Shown piece after piece: positions 39,811 to 50,407 of a stretch of 64,000 nt of DNA. The first letter of the stretch is position 1. Each line of letters starts with the position of its first letter. Under the pieces are notes generated by a model. It had not been told where the DNA came from, made no database searches, and saw only the letters and a list, made by a program, of their open reading frames with translations. This DNA is from Ureibacillus acetophenoni (GTDB lineage: Bacteria; Bacillota; Bacilli; Bacillales_A; Planococcaceae), in assembly GCF_900220965.1 (NCBI RefSeq), contig NZ_OBQC01000009.1, positions 88,825 through 152,824 on the forward strand, given 5' to 3'. A program made the position numbers and the translations under genes.

Positions 39811-40232
39811 TATTCATCATCCCCTATCGTTTGAATAATGGTCATCGTAACACCAACAACAACCAGATAAACACCTAAATCGAACAAAGCTGCAGTATGT
39901 AGCGATGTTTTTCCGAACAAAGGCAAATAGAAATAATCAAAAAAGTGTGTGAAAAACGGCTGTTCAACAAACATTGAAATTGCAGCTGTTCCTAAAGCTA
40001 AAATCAAACCAATTGCAACTACATAAATATAGTTAATTGGAAGAAGTTTATGAACCGTATTTAAATCAAATGCAATAACTAATAATACAATTGCACTTGC
40101 TGTTACAAGTCCCCCAACAAATCCGCCACCAGGTGTATAATGTCCTGCAAAGAAAATATGAACAGCAAAGAAGAAAATAATGAAAAATACGATCTTTGCA
40201 GTGAATTGCAATATGACGTTATTTACTTTCAT
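39810..40232 (-). CDS. mrpB: Mrp antiporter subunit B
   Basis: 140 residues, four membrane helices. HYTPGGGFVGGLVTASAIVL is the family signature. Overlaps mrpA by 14 nt. Confidence 0.95.
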   Translation of the reverse strand: MKVNNVILQFTAKIVFFIIFFFAVHIFFAGHYTPGGGFVGGLVTASAIVLLVIAFDLNTVHKLLPINYIYVVAIGLILALGTAAISMFVEQPFFTHFFDYFYLPLFGKTSLHTAALFDLGVYLVVVGVTMTIIQTIGDDE

Positions 40233-42636
40233 AATTTTTCTCCTTTCTGCTTAAACGTAATTTAATCATTGCGAAAATGGAAATGCCTGCAATTGCTAAT
40301 ACAGCTATTTCAAACAAAGTATCGAAACCTCGGTAATCAACTAAAATAACGTTTACTATATTTCCTCCACCAGCTTCAGTGTAAACAGTTTCTTTGTAGT
40401 AGTTAGAAATAGATTCTATAAACTTCTGTGAGTGACTTGATAAGGCAACAAGTGTCACCATTACCCCAACAGCAATTGATATAAAGGCTCTACCAAACTT
40501 AAAACGTGTACGTTCCTCTACTTTTGAGAATTTTGGTAAGTGGTAAAAAGCCATCAAGAATAGTGCTACTGATATCGTTTCAATTACAAGTTGTGTTAGT
40601 GCCAAATCAGGTGCGTTAAATATGACAAAGAATAGAGAGACAGTATATCCAACTGAACCTAATGCAATAATTGAAGTTATCCTTGATCTAGCGAATACAG
40701 TAGTAAGTGTTCCGATAACTAAGACAACAATAAGGATTACTGCATATAAATGAATTGGTGAAGAACCTTCAAATGTAACTGAAAATGCATTTTTTACAAT
40801 AAGTGTTCCAATGACGATCAATGGAATCGCTGTAAACATATAACCTAAGTACTTACGGATAGAACCCGTCATATATAATTTTGAAAAACGTGTCATCCAA
40901 GAACCTAATAATTCATTAATCGTGATGTCATATAAACGATTTAAAGTAAAACGTTCAGGTAGAATACTATATAACTTTTGCCACTTTGATAATGTAAGGA
41001 ATAGTAGTAAACCAACGATAACAATTCCAATAGTCATAAATAATTCAGGTGTAGGGCCATGCCAAGCCGATACATGAATATTGACATCATTAGGACTAGT
41101 ATATAAAAATGGTTGAATAGCAACTACAGCTGGTTTAACAAACGTATCCGTAACAATATTTGGAATAAAGAATATTGTTACAACAAGGCCAGCTAATATG
41201 ACAGGTGAGATTAACATACCAATTGGTGCTTCATGTGGCTTAGTAGGCAATTGATCGACATTAAGCTTTCCTGTAAATGTCTTAAAGACAAAGTAAAAGC
41301 TATAAATAAATGTGAACACACTTGCAATCCAAGCAACAATTGGAAATAGTGGTGCCCATGTCGAGAAATTAAATAAATCAAATTCTGTAACGGAAAGCAT
41401 AGCCGTTAAGAACATCTCTTTACTTAAGAAACCATTAAACGGAGGTAATCCAGCCATAGAGAAACTTCCTATTAATGCAACAGTAAAACTTACTGGCATC
41501 AGGCTCATCAATCCACCTAATTTACGAATATCGCGAGTACCTGTTTCATGATCGACAATACCTGCAATCATGAACAAACTTCCCTTAAATGTAGCATGGT
41601 TAATAAGATGGAAAATTGCTGCAAATGCTGCATATTTAAACACAGTATCTTCTGCACCGTCAACATGATAAGCGATTGCACTAACACCTAGTAATGACAT
41701 TATTAAACCTAATTGACTAACCGTTGAAAAAGCAAGAATTCCTTTTAAATCTGTTTGTTTTAAAGCAAAAAATGAACCCCAGAATAATGTTAACAATCCA
41801 ATTCCAGCAACTAACCATATCCAAGCTTCAGATAATGCGAATACTGGAGTAAACCTAGCAACTAAATAAATACCTGCTTTAACCATTGTTGCAGAATGCA
41901 AGTATGCACTGACAGGTGTTGGCGCTTCCATAGCGTCAGGTAACCAAATATAGAATGGGAATTGGGCAGATTTCGTAAATGCGCCAAGTAAAATTAAGAT
42001 GAGTGCAATAATGAATAGATCATTAGTTGCTAGTTGAGGAGCTTGTTCGATTAATGCACGTATAGAAAATGTTCCGCCCATTAAAGAGAGTAGAACAAAT
42101 CCTCCAAGCATAAGCATTCCACCAGCCACTGTAATCATCATTGACTTAAGGGCTCCAAAACGTGATTTATCACGATTAAACCAATACCCGATTAATAAGA
42201 AGGATGAAATAGACGTAAGTTCCCAGAATAAGTAAAGTGTAATCATATTATCAGATTGCACTACGCCTAACATCGCAGACATAAAGATTAATAAGTAAAT
42301 ATAGAAATTATGAAGTTGCTCTTTTTTACGATTTAAATAGAAGATTGAGTAAAGAACAACTAATGCTCCAATTCCAGATATTAATAATGAAAATAATAAA
42401 CTTAACCCATCAATATAGGATACAAAAGATATACCAAGTGATGGAATCCAATTTAACTGCTCAATAATAGTTTCGCCTTTTGAAATAACTGGTATAAAAG
42501 TTGTGTAGTATATAACTAAAAATAGTGGAACTAACAAAACAAACCAGCCAGTATGTACATTTCGAATCTTCTTAAAGAAAAAAGGCATAAAAAAGGCAGC
42601 TATTATGGGAATGAAAAGACATAATATTTGTAACAA
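40219..42636 (-). CDS. mrpA: Mrp antiporter subunit A
   Basis: 805 residues, about 20 membrane helices. The first 500 or so resemble NuoL (LFWELTSISSFLLIGYW with the channel glutamate, KSAQFPFYIWLPDAMEAPTPVSAYLHSATMVKAG); the C-terminal part carries the MrpA-specific region with DLALTQLVIE. Together with MrpD it is thought to form the ion path. Mrp uses the proton gradient to expel Na+ and supports pH homeostasis and salt tolerance. It starts the operon at ATG 42636 with AAGGAGGAT upstream. Confidence 0.96.
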   Translation of the reverse strand: MLQILCLFIPIIAAFFMPFFFKKIRNVHTGWFVLLVPLFLVIYYTTFIPVISKGETIIEQLNWIPSLGISFVSYIDGLSLLFSLLISGIGALVVLYSIFYLNRKKEQLHNFYIYLLIFMSAMLGVVQSDNMITLYLFWELTSISSFLLIGYWFNRDKSRFGALKSMMITVAGGMLMLGGFVLLSLMGGTFSIRALIEQAPQLATNDLFIIALILILLGAFTKSAQFPFYIWLPDAMEAPTPVSAYLHSATMVKAGIYLVARFTPVFALSEAWIWLVAGIGLLTLFWGSFFALKQTDLKGILAFSTVSQLGLIMSLLGVSAIAYHVDGAEDTVFKYAAFAAIFHLINHATFKGSLFMIAGIVDHETGTRDIRKLGGLMSLMPVSFTVALIGSFSMAGLPPFNGFLSKEMFLTAMLSVTEFDLFNFSTWAPLFPIVAWIASVFTFIYSFYFVFKTFTGKLNVDQLPTKPHEAPIGMLISPVILAGLVVTIFFIPNIVTDTFVKPAVVAIQPFLYTSPNDVNIHVSAWHGPTPELFMTIGIVIVGLLLFLTLSKWQKLYSILPERFTLNRLYDITINELLGSWMTRFSKLYMTGSIRKYLGYMFTAIPLIVIGTLIVKNAFSVTFEGSSPIHLYAVILIVVLVIGTLTTVFARSRITSIIALGSVGYTVSLFFVIFNAPDLALTQLVIETISVALFLMAFYHLPKFSKVEERTRFKFGRAFISIAVGVMVTLVALSSHSQKFIESISNYYKETVYTEAGGGNIVNVILVDYRGFDTLFEIAVLAIAGISIFAMIKLRLSRKEKNYESK

Positions 42637-42806
42637 AATAAATAATCCTCCTTTCTCAATTTAAAGAAAAAAATTTCCGAATAGTTTAAATTATACTGTA
42701 AATAGTTTAAATATGCACTTATATGTTCCAAACTAACTTGATAGAATTAATAATTGATATGATATGATAATTGTATAGAATTGAAAGAATGATAAGGACG
42801 CTTTAA

Positions 42807-43370
42807 ATGAAAAATCCATATTTGTATGGTTATTTACCATTATTCACTATTATTTTATTTAGTTTATCTTTTGGAATTTTTACGGTTAATCGAATTTTAC
42901 CTGTTTTATCTTCTATAGGTGTTTACGCTGGAATGAGAGAATTTTTATCTGATTTAGAACTTCGTGTATTTTTATTAATCGTCCTTTCATTATGTTTTTT
43001 TATGCTGTTTTCAGCTTTAAAACTAATCGGACAAACAATACATGAAGTGGGGATGTTATTTTTTTCTAAAGATAAAATTGGTGAAACGATGAGTGCTGCG
43101 CGAGGAGGATATGTAATTTTCTTTTTCGGCTCTTTACTTTCAGTATTAGGCATAGCATCTGTTAATATTTTAATGGCAGTATTTGCACTAACTGTATTTG
43201 TATATTTTATCTATACAATCTACAAAATGAGTCGATTTATGAGTATGGCTGGCATGATAGGACTTATAATCTTTGAAATACTTTTTTGGTCACTTTTTAT
43301 TACATTAATACTGTATATATTACTCAGACTTTATAATGGGATTTTAGCAAGTTTACCATTTGCAAATTAA
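42807..43370 (+). CDS. Membrane protein, YufK/DUF5366-like
   Basis: 187 residues with five predicted membrane helices and few charged residues in them. It is divergent from mrpA, as yufK is near mrp in B. subtilis, and its start MKNPYLYGYLPLFTIILFSLSFG fits that family. Function unknown. Start ATG has a moderate AAGGACG site. Confidence 0.7.
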   Translation: MKNPYLYGYLPLFTIILFSLSFGIFTVNRILPVLSSIGVYAGMREFLSDLELRVFLLIVLSLCFFMLFSALKLIGQTIHEVGMLFFSKDKIGETMSAARGGYVIFFFGSLLSVLGIASVNILMAVFALTVFVYFIYTIYKMSRFMSMAGMIGLIIFEILFWSLFITLILYILLRLYNGILASLPFAN

Positions 43371-43373
43371 TAA

Positions 43374-43412
43374 AAGGCGCCTTATCTTTACTTAGGTAAG
43401 GTGCCCTTTTTA
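43374..43412 (+). terminator. Terminator of the yufK-like gene
   Basis: GGCGCCTTA pairs with TAAGGTGCC, followed by CTTTTT. Confidence 0.85.
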
Positions 43413-43577
43413 CATTGTTTATGAATGAATAAATTTAAATATGTTTTAAATATGTAATGATATTTAGGTTGTTTATAGAAATATTTTTAACGGTATATGA
43501 CATAACAATCGAAGAAAAAAAGCAAAATGCTATTTGAAAGGTAGATACAATTCCATAAAGAGTTCTGCTTGATTACA

Positions 43578-43614
43578 TAAAAAAAGACCAAATTGAAATG
43601 TTTCCATTTTGGTC
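43578..43614 (-). terminator. Terminator of the class A PBP gene
   Basis: On the minus strand GACCAAAATG / CATTTCAATTTGGTC (one internal bulge), followed by TTTTTTT. Confidence 0.87.
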
Positions 43615-43642
43615 GTTGGTTAATCTAAATTTACTTTTGTAT

Positions 43643-45493
43643 TCAATGCATAATCGCATTAAATATTTTGTAATGGATTTGATCGTCTTCAAGATAGTAC
43701 ATATTCTTAGGTTGATCAAAGCCAATCCATACAGCTGAAGTATATTCATCGGTTAAACCGGCTAGCCAATAATCTCTGTAATCGTTGGTCGTACCTGTTT
43801 TTGCGCCAATATAGGATGTATTGGAATACAAACCAACACCTGTCCCACTACGGACTACTTCACTTAGTAATGAACGCATATATTGAACTGTGTGAGGGGA
43901 CCAAATCGTTTCTTTTTCCTGTGGCCAGCTGTATAGAATATTACCTTCTAAATCTGTCACTTTCCGTATACTATGAGCTCTTTTGTAACTTCCATCTATA
44001 AAACTACTAAAAGCGTCTGCCATTTCTAAAGTAGAAACTCCGTATGTTAACCCACCTAATGCAGCTGCATAGGAGTGATCTTGATCTACTAAAGAACTGA
44101 ATTGAAAACGATCTAAATATTGAAAACTCGTTTCAATACCAACTGAATTTAATAAACGAACGGCAGATGTGTTGTAACTATGTTTAAAGGCTGTGGTAAT
44201 ACTGACATTGCCATAGATTGCACCGCCATAATTTTGAGGACAAAAATTACCAATACATATTGAACCACCACTCACAATAGAGCTAGGTTTGTAATTTGTT
44301 GTTTCAAAAAGTGGCGCATAGACAATTAAAGGCTTAAAAGAAGAGCCCGGTTGTCTTGTTGCTTGAAATGCTCGATTGAATTCAAACTTTTTATAATGTT
44401 TACCTGCATATAAACTAACGATTTCCCGGGTTTGATTATCAATAACGACCGCACTAGCTTGAAGATTATTTGGCCAAAGAAGTGAATCAATTTTTTGTTG
44501 GTCTTCTTCTTGCTTCACCGCATCTAGCGCTGTATGAATTTCAATACCCGAATCTAATACCTCTTTATAACGTGTTTCAATTTCCTGTAAGAAAGCTTTA
44601 CGCTCATCATCGCTTTGAGCTTGTTCTAACTTCATATCAAGCCCTTCTTTGTAAGCAATTAACCATTTTAATTCTTCTAACACGTATGTACTATAAGCAG
44701 GATGTTGTGCTATTTTCGATTTTAAAGTTAAAGTTATTTTTTCTTGTTTATAAGTAGTAGCTTCCTCTTTTGGAATGATATTATTTTCTGCTAGTATATC
44801 AATTAATCTTTCTTGTCTAGCTTTTGTATTTTCAAAGTTAGTCAACGGGTCGTATAGGGACGGGTTGTTTGGAATTGCAGCGATAAACGCCATTTGTGCA
44901 ATTGATAATTGTTCCAATGGTTTTTGAAAATAGTAGGTGGCAGCTGATCCAATTCCGTAAACTTGATTTCCGAAATACATTTCATTTAAGTACATTTCTA
45001 GAATAGACTCTTTGTTATATAGTTGCTCTAATTTATAAGCATAATAGAGTTCCATTAACTTTCTTTCATAGGTTTTTTCTGTCGTTAAGTAACGTAAACG
45101 AACAAGCTGTTGTGTAATTGTACTACCACCTTGTTCAATGGATTCGCTTGAAGTATTTACAACAAAAGCCCTTGCAATGGCACTTAAGTCAAAACCAATA
45201 TGGCGATAAAATTCTGTATCTTCACTTAAAATGTAGATTTGTTTAATAATTTCAGGAACGTCCTCTAGTTGTATAGGCTCTCGCCACTCCACATATTCTT
45301 CGTTAAAAACATTTCCATTACGATCAAACATCTTAGCAGGCAATGTACTTTTAATTTCAGGAAGTTGGATGTCTTCATTCAATTGGTTTTCGTATACCGA
45401 AAAAGTGGCAAACTCATTTACTAAACCATTTCCTAAAAGTAAAAGGATAGGAATAGTAATAACGATAATAATTACGCCTACTAACTGTTTCAT
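43643..45493 (-). CDS. Class A penicillin-binding protein (PbpD-like)
   Basis: 616 residues, bifunctional peptidoglycan synthase anchored by an N-terminal helix (about 4-24). Glycosyltransferase (GT51) motifs: EDTEFYRHIGFD, GGSTITQQLVR and YLNEMYFGNQVYGIGSA. Transpeptidase motifs in order: SSFK in QPGSSFKP, SYN in HSYNTSA, and KTGTT. All catalytic residues are present. Size and layout are close to PbpD/PbpG of B. subtilis; which one is not certain. No PASTA or FN3 tail. Confidence 0.93.
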   Translation of the reverse strand: MKQLVGVIIIVITIPILLLLGNGLVNEFATFSVYENQLNEDIQLPEIKSTLPAKMFDRNGNVFNEEYVEWREPIQLEDVPEIIKQIYILSEDTEFYRHIGFDLSAIARAFVVNTSSESIEQGGSTITQQLVRLRYLTTEKTYERKLMELYYAYKLEQLYNKESILEMYLNEMYFGNQVYGIGSAATYYFQKPLEQLSIAQMAFIAAIPNNPSLYDPLTNFENTKARQERLIDILAENNIIPKEEATTYKQEKITLTLKSKIAQHPAYSTYVLEELKWLIAYKEGLDMKLEQAQSDDERKAFLQEIETRYKEVLDSGIEIHTALDAVKQEEDQQKIDSLLWPNNLQASAVVIDNQTREIVSLYAGKHYKKFEFNRAFQATRQPGSSFKPLIVYAPLFETTNYKPSSIVSGGSICIGNFCPQNYGGAIYGNVSITTAFKHSYNTSAVRLLNSVGIETSFQYLDRFQFSSLVDQDHSYAAALGGLTYGVSTLEMADAFSSFIDGSYKRAHSIRKVTDLEGNILYSWPQEKETIWSPHTVQYMRSLLSEVVRSGTGVGLYSNTSYIGAKTGTTNDYRDYWLAGLTDEYTSAVWIGFDQPKNMYYLEDDQIHYKIFNAIMH

Positions 45494-45594
45494 GACCTTG
45501 AGCCCCCAAGAAATTTTCCTCTATTCGAAAGAATACCATATTCATGGTGGCTTTTGGACAGCCTCACTAAAGAAAAACTAGATTTCAAAGGAAC

Positions 45595-45622
45595 ATTATT
45601 AATTATTAATTATTAATTATTA
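45595..45622. repeat. Heptanucleotide tandem repeat (ATTATTA x4)
   Basis: Four exact copies of ATTATTA, ending on the stop codon of the MFS gene read from the minus strand. Slippage would alter only sequence after the stop. Confidence 0.85.
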
Positions 45623-46858
45623 ATTTGAATCATTTAAAGTCTTACTATGGTTTTTAAGGATATCTTCCATATATTGCTTTGGTAATTTACGAATGTAATA
45701 AATGATAGCTGATGCAATAAAGAATAATAATCCCGTTAGGTAAAAGACTGTAGAAATGGCTGCAATACCACTGATAATACCACCTAAAACAGGACCGATT
45801 ATATTACCTAAAAATCGAAAACTTTGGCTATAACCCATAATTTCGCCTTGAATTTCAATAGGTGCTTCCCGTCGTAAAAGTGCAGTTGTTATTGGTATTA
45901 AACCTCCAGCAAAAATCCCATAAAATAATCTTAAAATAATCAATTGCCATAAAGAGGTTACAAAAGCTTGTGGAATGATGACGATAAAGCAAACAAATAG
46001 TAACACCACTAGCACTTTTTCATATCCAATTTGATCTGCTAAACGTCCAAAATATCGAGAAAATAACAGATTTCCAACTCCTGCAGCACTAAATGCAACT
46101 CCAGATAATAGGGCAACCTGCTCGGAAGTAGTTAAATTTGAAACATATAAAGAAAGTAGCGGTTGAATACTGAAATTCCCTACTTGAATTAGTGTAGTAA
46201 CTAACATGACATTGAAGGTTAAGCGGTGATGAAATATTGTCCATAATACATTTTTACGCGAATAAATAGAATTTCTAGATTTTTTAATAATTTCAGGTTC
46301 ATGTACTGAAAAGATAATTAATAAAGCTGCAATAGAAATTGCAATAGCCGTAAATATAAATGTATAGTTAAATCCAACTTGGTCTGCTAAAGCTCCACCA
46401 ATGACTGGCCCAAATAATGTTCCACCAACACTCCCCATTTGAAGTGTACCAAGAGTTTTACCAGCTATATTTTTTGGTGTGTGTTTACTGATAAAAGCCA
46501 TAGATGTTGGTATAAATCCAGTCGTTATTCCCATAAACAATCTTAAGATGAAAAATTGTTCTACATTATTTACATAGCCCATTAAGAAAATACTCGTAGC
46601 GATACCAAAACAGTTAATAATCATTATAGGTTTATATCCATACTTATCGGCAACCCGACCCCAAATAGGTGACATTATAAACGCTGTTACGAATGTTGCA
46701 CCAAATATTAAACCAGCCCATGTTTGTACATAATTATCAGAGAAGTTACCAAAAGTCTCTATATATAACGATAAAAAGGGCATAATCATTGTCGTCGAGC
46801 CAGCAACAATGAAGTTTGCTATTAGTATAATGACAAAGTTATGTTTCTGATTTTTCAT
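45620..46858 (-). CDS. MFS transporter, DHA1 multidrug type
   Basis: 412 residues, 12 predicted membrane helices. The loop 2-3 motif is WGRVADKYGYKP and the motif C region in helix 5 is LGTLQMGSVGGTLFGPVIGG, both typical of proton/drug antiporters. The substrate is unknown. ATG at 46858 is preferred over a TTG one codon earlier. Single gene, divergent from ppiB. Confidence 0.85.
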   Translation of the reverse strand: MKNQKHNFVIILIANFIVAGSTTMIMPFLSLYIETFGNFSDNYVQTWAGLIFGATFVTAFIMSPIWGRVADKYGYKPIMIINCFGIATSIFLMGYVNNVEQFFILRLFMGITTGFIPTSMAFISKHTPKNIAGKTLGTLQMGSVGGTLFGPVIGGALADQVGFNYTFIFTAIAISIAALLIIFSVHEPEIIKKSRNSIYSRKNVLWTIFHHRLTFNVMLVTTLIQVGNFSIQPLLSLYVSNLTTSEQVALLSGVAFSAAGVGNLLFSRYFGRLADQIGYEKVLVVLLFVCFIVIIPQAFVTSLWQLIILRLFYGIFAGGLIPITTALLRREAPIEIQGEIMGYSQSFRFLGNIIGPVLGGIISGIAAISTVFYLTGLLFFIASAIIYYIRKLPKQYMEDILKNHSKTLNDSN

Positions 46859-47026
46859 CAACTTTTCACTTCTTTCGACTACTGTTAAAAATTAGTATTC
46901 ATATATTATACATTAATTGCATGTTAAAAACGTTAGAAAGCATTATTAGCGAAAAAATAAACCTTCTATGATAAACTTAAGCGTAGTAAAGAAACAGTAG
47001 ACTTTTACAAATAAGGAGAGAACATT

Positions 47027-47614
47027 ATGTTTCCACAATTATCGAAAGAATTAAATTCGGGTGAAGTACTAGTTGAAATGAACACAACTTTAGGTTCTAT
47101 TAAAATTAAACTTTTCCCAGAGCATGCACCAAAAACAGTTGAAAACTTCCTAGGCCATGCAAAATCTGGTTATTATAACGGAATTATTTTCCACCGTGTT
47201 ATTTCTGATTTTATGATACAAGGTGGAGACCCAACTGGAACAGGTATGGGTGGAGAATCGATTTGGGGTGGATCTTTCGAAGACGAATTCAGCCAAGAAC
47301 TGTTTAATCTTCGCGGTGCATTATCTATGGCAAATGCGGGGCCGAACACAAATGGATCTCAATTCTTTATCGTTCAAATGCAAAATGTACCAAGTAATAT
47401 GATTGCTCAAATGGAACAAGCAGGATACCCAAAAGAAGTAATTGAAGAATACGCACGTGTTGGTGGAACACCATGGTTAGACTTTAAACATACAGTATTC
47501 GGCCATGTAGTTGAAGGTATGGATGTTGTTGACAAAATTGCGAACGTCGAGAAAAACATGAGTGATAAACCACTAGAAGATGTTAAAATAGAATCAATCA
47601 CTGTTAGTGAATAA
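47027..47614 (+). CDS. ppiB: Cyclophilin-type peptidyl-prolyl isomerase
   Basis: 195 residues, cytoplasmic. Catalytic segment [22 protein letters not shown] includes the key Arg, and [11 protein letters not shown] is conserved. Relative to the 143-residue B. subtilis PpiB it has extra N-terminal residues and an insertion around [29 protein letters not shown] before the conserved [17 protein letters not shown] follows AAGGAGAG. Confidence 0.93.
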   Translation: MFPQLSKELNSGEVLVEMNTTLGSIKIKLFPEHAPKTVENFLGHAKSGYYNGIIFHRVISDFMIQGGDPTGTGMGGESIWGGSFEDEFSQELFNLRGALSMANAGPNTNGSQFFIVQMQNVPSNMIAQMEQAGYPKEVIEEYARVGGTPWLDFKHTVFGHVVEGMDVVDKIANVEKNMSDKPLEDVKIESITVSE

Positions 47615-47634
47615 TTTTAAAGGATGAGATTTTA

Positions 47635-47856
47635 ATGAATTTTATCGCCATGTATTCAGGTTTCCTATATTTCCCAGAAGATAAATCAGCTTATATTCCA
47701 GCGATAATAGAATTTCTAATAATGATTATTTTATGTGTCTTTGTTTTTAGGTTAATCAAACGTATTTCAAAAAAACAAGCCATAAAAGCGAAAGAATTAG
47801 AAGATCGTATTATGCGTGAAAAACAACAAAACTTGGAAAATAGAATGCAGGAATAA
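47635..47856 (+). CDS. Small single-span membrane protein
   Basis: 73 residues: one membrane helix (about 23-42) followed by a charged coiled-coil-like tail rich in Lys, Glu and Gln. ATG has AAGGATGAG upstream and lies 20 nt after ppiB, so the two are probably co-transcribed. I do not recognise the family. Confidence 0.65.
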   Translation: MNFIAMYSGFLYFPEDKSAYIPAIIEFLIMIILCVFVFRLIKRISKKQAIKAKELEDRIMREKQQNLENRMQE

Positions 47857-47860
47857 AAAA

Positions 47861-47901
47861 GAGGTGTTTATTGTTAGATTATAACAATAAACACCTTTTA
47901 T
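47861..47901. terminator. Bidirectional terminator
   Basis: Perfect 15-bp stem AGGTGTTTATTGTTA / TAACAATAAACACCT, A-run before and TTTT after; shared by the convergent genes. Confidence 0.92.
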
Positions 47902-49091
47902 CATTTCAGTGTAATATTTCTCATCATATAAAGGAAGAAAACTAAATAGATGAGTGGGAGAATTGTTGCAGTTAAAATAATTCCATTCCAATTCCATGAT
48001 TCATATATTGGTCCAATAAGTGTACTTCCAGATGCTACCCCAATATAATAGGAAACTAAATATAAGCTTGAAGCACTACCTTTTAAGTGTTGCGCAGTTT
48101 TACCTACTGACGAAGCAGTTAAGGCATGAGCTGTAAAGAAGCCGAAACAAAGTATGCACATTCCTATTAGTACAATTATCAATGATGATGTAATAGTTAA
48201 TGCAACTCCAAAAATAAGAACTAATATGGCAACTAAACGTACTCGATCTAAAGTAAATCGACTTGAAAGCCAACCAGCAATTGGTGCACCAATTACCCCA
48301 AATCCATATGCAAAATAGGTTAGTGAAATTGTATCCAGTGATAATCCGAATTGTTCTGATGATAAATGAAAGGGGAGGTACGTCCAAACCCCAGTAAATG
48401 TAATTTGTAATACGATACCAAGTCCAAACATTAAAAGTAGCGTTGGATTCGTCATGTGATAACTAAAACCTTTAATATCTTCCTTAAATGTTCTTTCACT
48501 TGGCTTAAAGTTTTTAGATCTAGGTAATGCAAATAGTACAAAAAGAAATACGATAAGTCCAAAAATAGTAAATATGTAAAGTGCGAATTGCCATTGTATT
48601 TCTGAAAAATATCCTGTTACGATTCTTCCTATCATTCCACCAAGTGGATTACTAGATATATATAGTGCAGTAGCCATACTGCTGAATTTAGGATCGATTT
48701 CTTCAGATATATAGGCTAGTGCAGCAGCCGGAACGCCAGCAAGTGTAAATCCTTGAATAAATCGTAATATTAAAATAACAATATATGAATCTGTCATAGG
48801 AATGAAAATCATAGGGATGATAGAAAATAAAATGGACAGTTTTATAAATAAAACACGTCCATTGCGATCTGCTAAAAATCCTAAAACAATTAATCCTATA
48901 ATTAAAGAAATTGTTGCTAACGACATTGTCATACTAGCGGATGAAACGGAAATGCCGAACTCATCCGTTAGTACGGGAAGCAAAGGCTGAAACGAGTAAA
49001 ATGCTGCAAAGATGAACATGGAAGCAAGTGACAAGCTCAGCACAATGATCCAAAATTGTGTATCTTTTATTGAATACCCCTTTGTGTTCAA
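47901..49091 (-). CDS. MFS transporter, YnfM/YybF-like
   Basis: 396 residues, 12 membrane helices, with the loop 2-3 motif LGFLADRNGRVLFI. Start is a TTG with TTGGTGA upstream, so translation may be weak. It begins 20 nt after dctM on the same strand with no terminator between, so it may be the last gene of the dicarboxylate TRAP operon. Substrate unknown. Confidence 0.8.
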   Translation of the reverse strand: MNTKGYSIKDTQFWIIVLSLSLASMFIFAAFYSFQPLLPVLTDEFGISVSSASMTMSLATISLIIGLIVLGFLADRNGRVLFIKLSILFSIIPMIFIPMTDSYIVILILRFIQGFTLAGVPAAALAYISEEIDPKFSSMATALYISSNPLGGMIGRIVTGYFSEIQWQFALYIFTIFGLIVFLFVLFALPRSKNFKPSERTFKEDIKGFSYHMTNPTLLLMFGLGIVLQITFTGVWTYLPFHLSSEQFGLSLDTISLTYFAYGFGVIGAPIAGWLSSRFTLDRVRLVAILVLIFGVALTITSSLIIVLIGMCILCFGFFTAHALTASSVGKTAQHLKGSASSLYLVSYYIGVASGSTLIGPIYESWNWNGIILTATILPLIYLVFFLYMMRNITLK

Positions 49092-49111
49092 TGTGAATTT
49101 TCACCAACTTT

Positions 49112-50407
49112 TTATGGACTAACAATGCTTGAATTTGTAAGCGAAGGTAGCCATAGAGATAATTGAGGGAATAGAATAACAACAACTAACCATAAGATCA
49201 TTAAAATGATAAACGGAATTACCCCTCGTACAGCAACCCCTAGTTTTTCTTTTGCGATACCACTTACCACGAATAAGTTAAGACCAACTGGTGGAGTAAT
49301 CATACCAAGTTCCATGTTGATTACCATAATGATAGCAAAATGATATAAGTTAATTCCAAAGTGGTCTAAGATAGGTAATAGAATTGGTAATGTAATTAGT
49401 ATAATCGAAACTGCTTCTAAGAACATACCTAACACAAAGAATAGTAAGTTAACAATCAACATGAAAATCCATACGTTCAAATCACTTGCAGCAATCCAAG
49501 CACCCACCGCTTGTGGAACTTGTGCGTTTGTCAAATATAAACCGAATAATGAAGCTGCACCGATAATAAGGAAAATCATTGCTGTAACGTTAACAGACTC
49601 TACGATAATATGACGTAGATCTTTTAGTTTCAGTTCACGGTAAATAAATGCTGATACAAGTATACCATACACAACAGCAATAACTGCAGATTCTGTTGGG
49701 GTTACTGCACCAGAATAGATTGAACCTAATATAAGGATTGGTAAAAATGCTCCCCATATCGCTTTAAGTGATTTACGGCCACGCTCACCCCAGCTAGCTT
49801 TTTGATCACCTTTAAATCCATTTCTCTTCGCATAAACTACTGCAGAAATAACTAATACCGCAGTTAAACCTAAGCCAGGAATAACTCCTGCCATAAATAG
49901 TGAACCAATTGACTCTTCAGATGTAATACCATAAATAATTAACGGTACACTTGGCGGAATTAATATCCCTAATGTACCACCGGCTGCAACAAGACCAAGG
50001 GCATAACGTTTACTATACCCACCTGCAATTAGTGCAGGAATCATTATTGAACCGATAGCAGCTGCAGTTGCAGGAGACGATCCTGAAATGGCTGCAAAAA
50101 TAGCACAGGCTAAAATCGTAACAACCGCTAGTCCACCGGGAAGGTGACCAACCCAAGAACGTAATGCTTCAATTAAATATTTAGAAATACCACCACGAGC
50201 CATAATAATACCAGCTAAAACGAATCCTGGAATTGCCATCATTGGAAACGAATCGAGTGCAGTGAATATTCTTTGTGGCATCATGTTCATATTGAAATCA
50301 GACATAAACAATACAAAAATCGTAGAAAGTCCTAATCCAATTGCTACAGGTACTCGTAAAAATAATAGTACAAAGAAACTAATTAAGAGGATTAGCATAT
50401 TCTTCAC
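49112..50407 (-). CDS. dctM: TRAP transporter large permease DctM
   Basis: 431 residues, about 12 membrane helices. Typical segments: FLRVPVAIGLGLSTI at the N-terminus, AAISGSSPATAAAIGSIMIPAL, GTLGILIPPSVPLIIYG and the C-terminal PPVGLNLFVVSGIAKE. It imports an organic acid with Na+ together with DctQ and DctP. It overlaps dctQ by 29 nt. Confidence 0.95.
   Translation of the reverse strand: MKNMLILLISFFVLLFLRVPVAIGLGLSTIFVLFMSDFNMNMMPQRIFTALDSFPMMAIPGFVLAGIIMARGGISKYLIEALRSWVGHLPGGLAVVTILACAIFAAISGSSPATAAAIGSIMIPALIAGGYSKRYALGLVAAGGTLGILIPPSVPLIIYGITSEESIGSLFMAGVIPGLGLTAVLVISAVVYAKRNGFKGDQKASWGERGRKSLKAIWGAFLPILILGSIYSGAVTPTESAVIAVVYGILVSAFIYRELKLKDLRHIIVESVNVTAMIFLIIGAASLFGLYLTNAQVPQAVGAWIAASDLNVWIFMLIVNLLFFVLGMFLEAVSIILITLPILLPILDHFGINLYHFAIIMVINMELGMITPPVGLNLFVVSGIAKEKLGVAVRGVIPFIILMILWLVVVILFPQLSLWLPSLTNSSIVSP

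Noticed and set aside
48100..48387. 95-codon frame on the minus strand inside an MFS gene
   Set aside because: Shifted-frame shadow of the MFS transporter, with no independent start signal.
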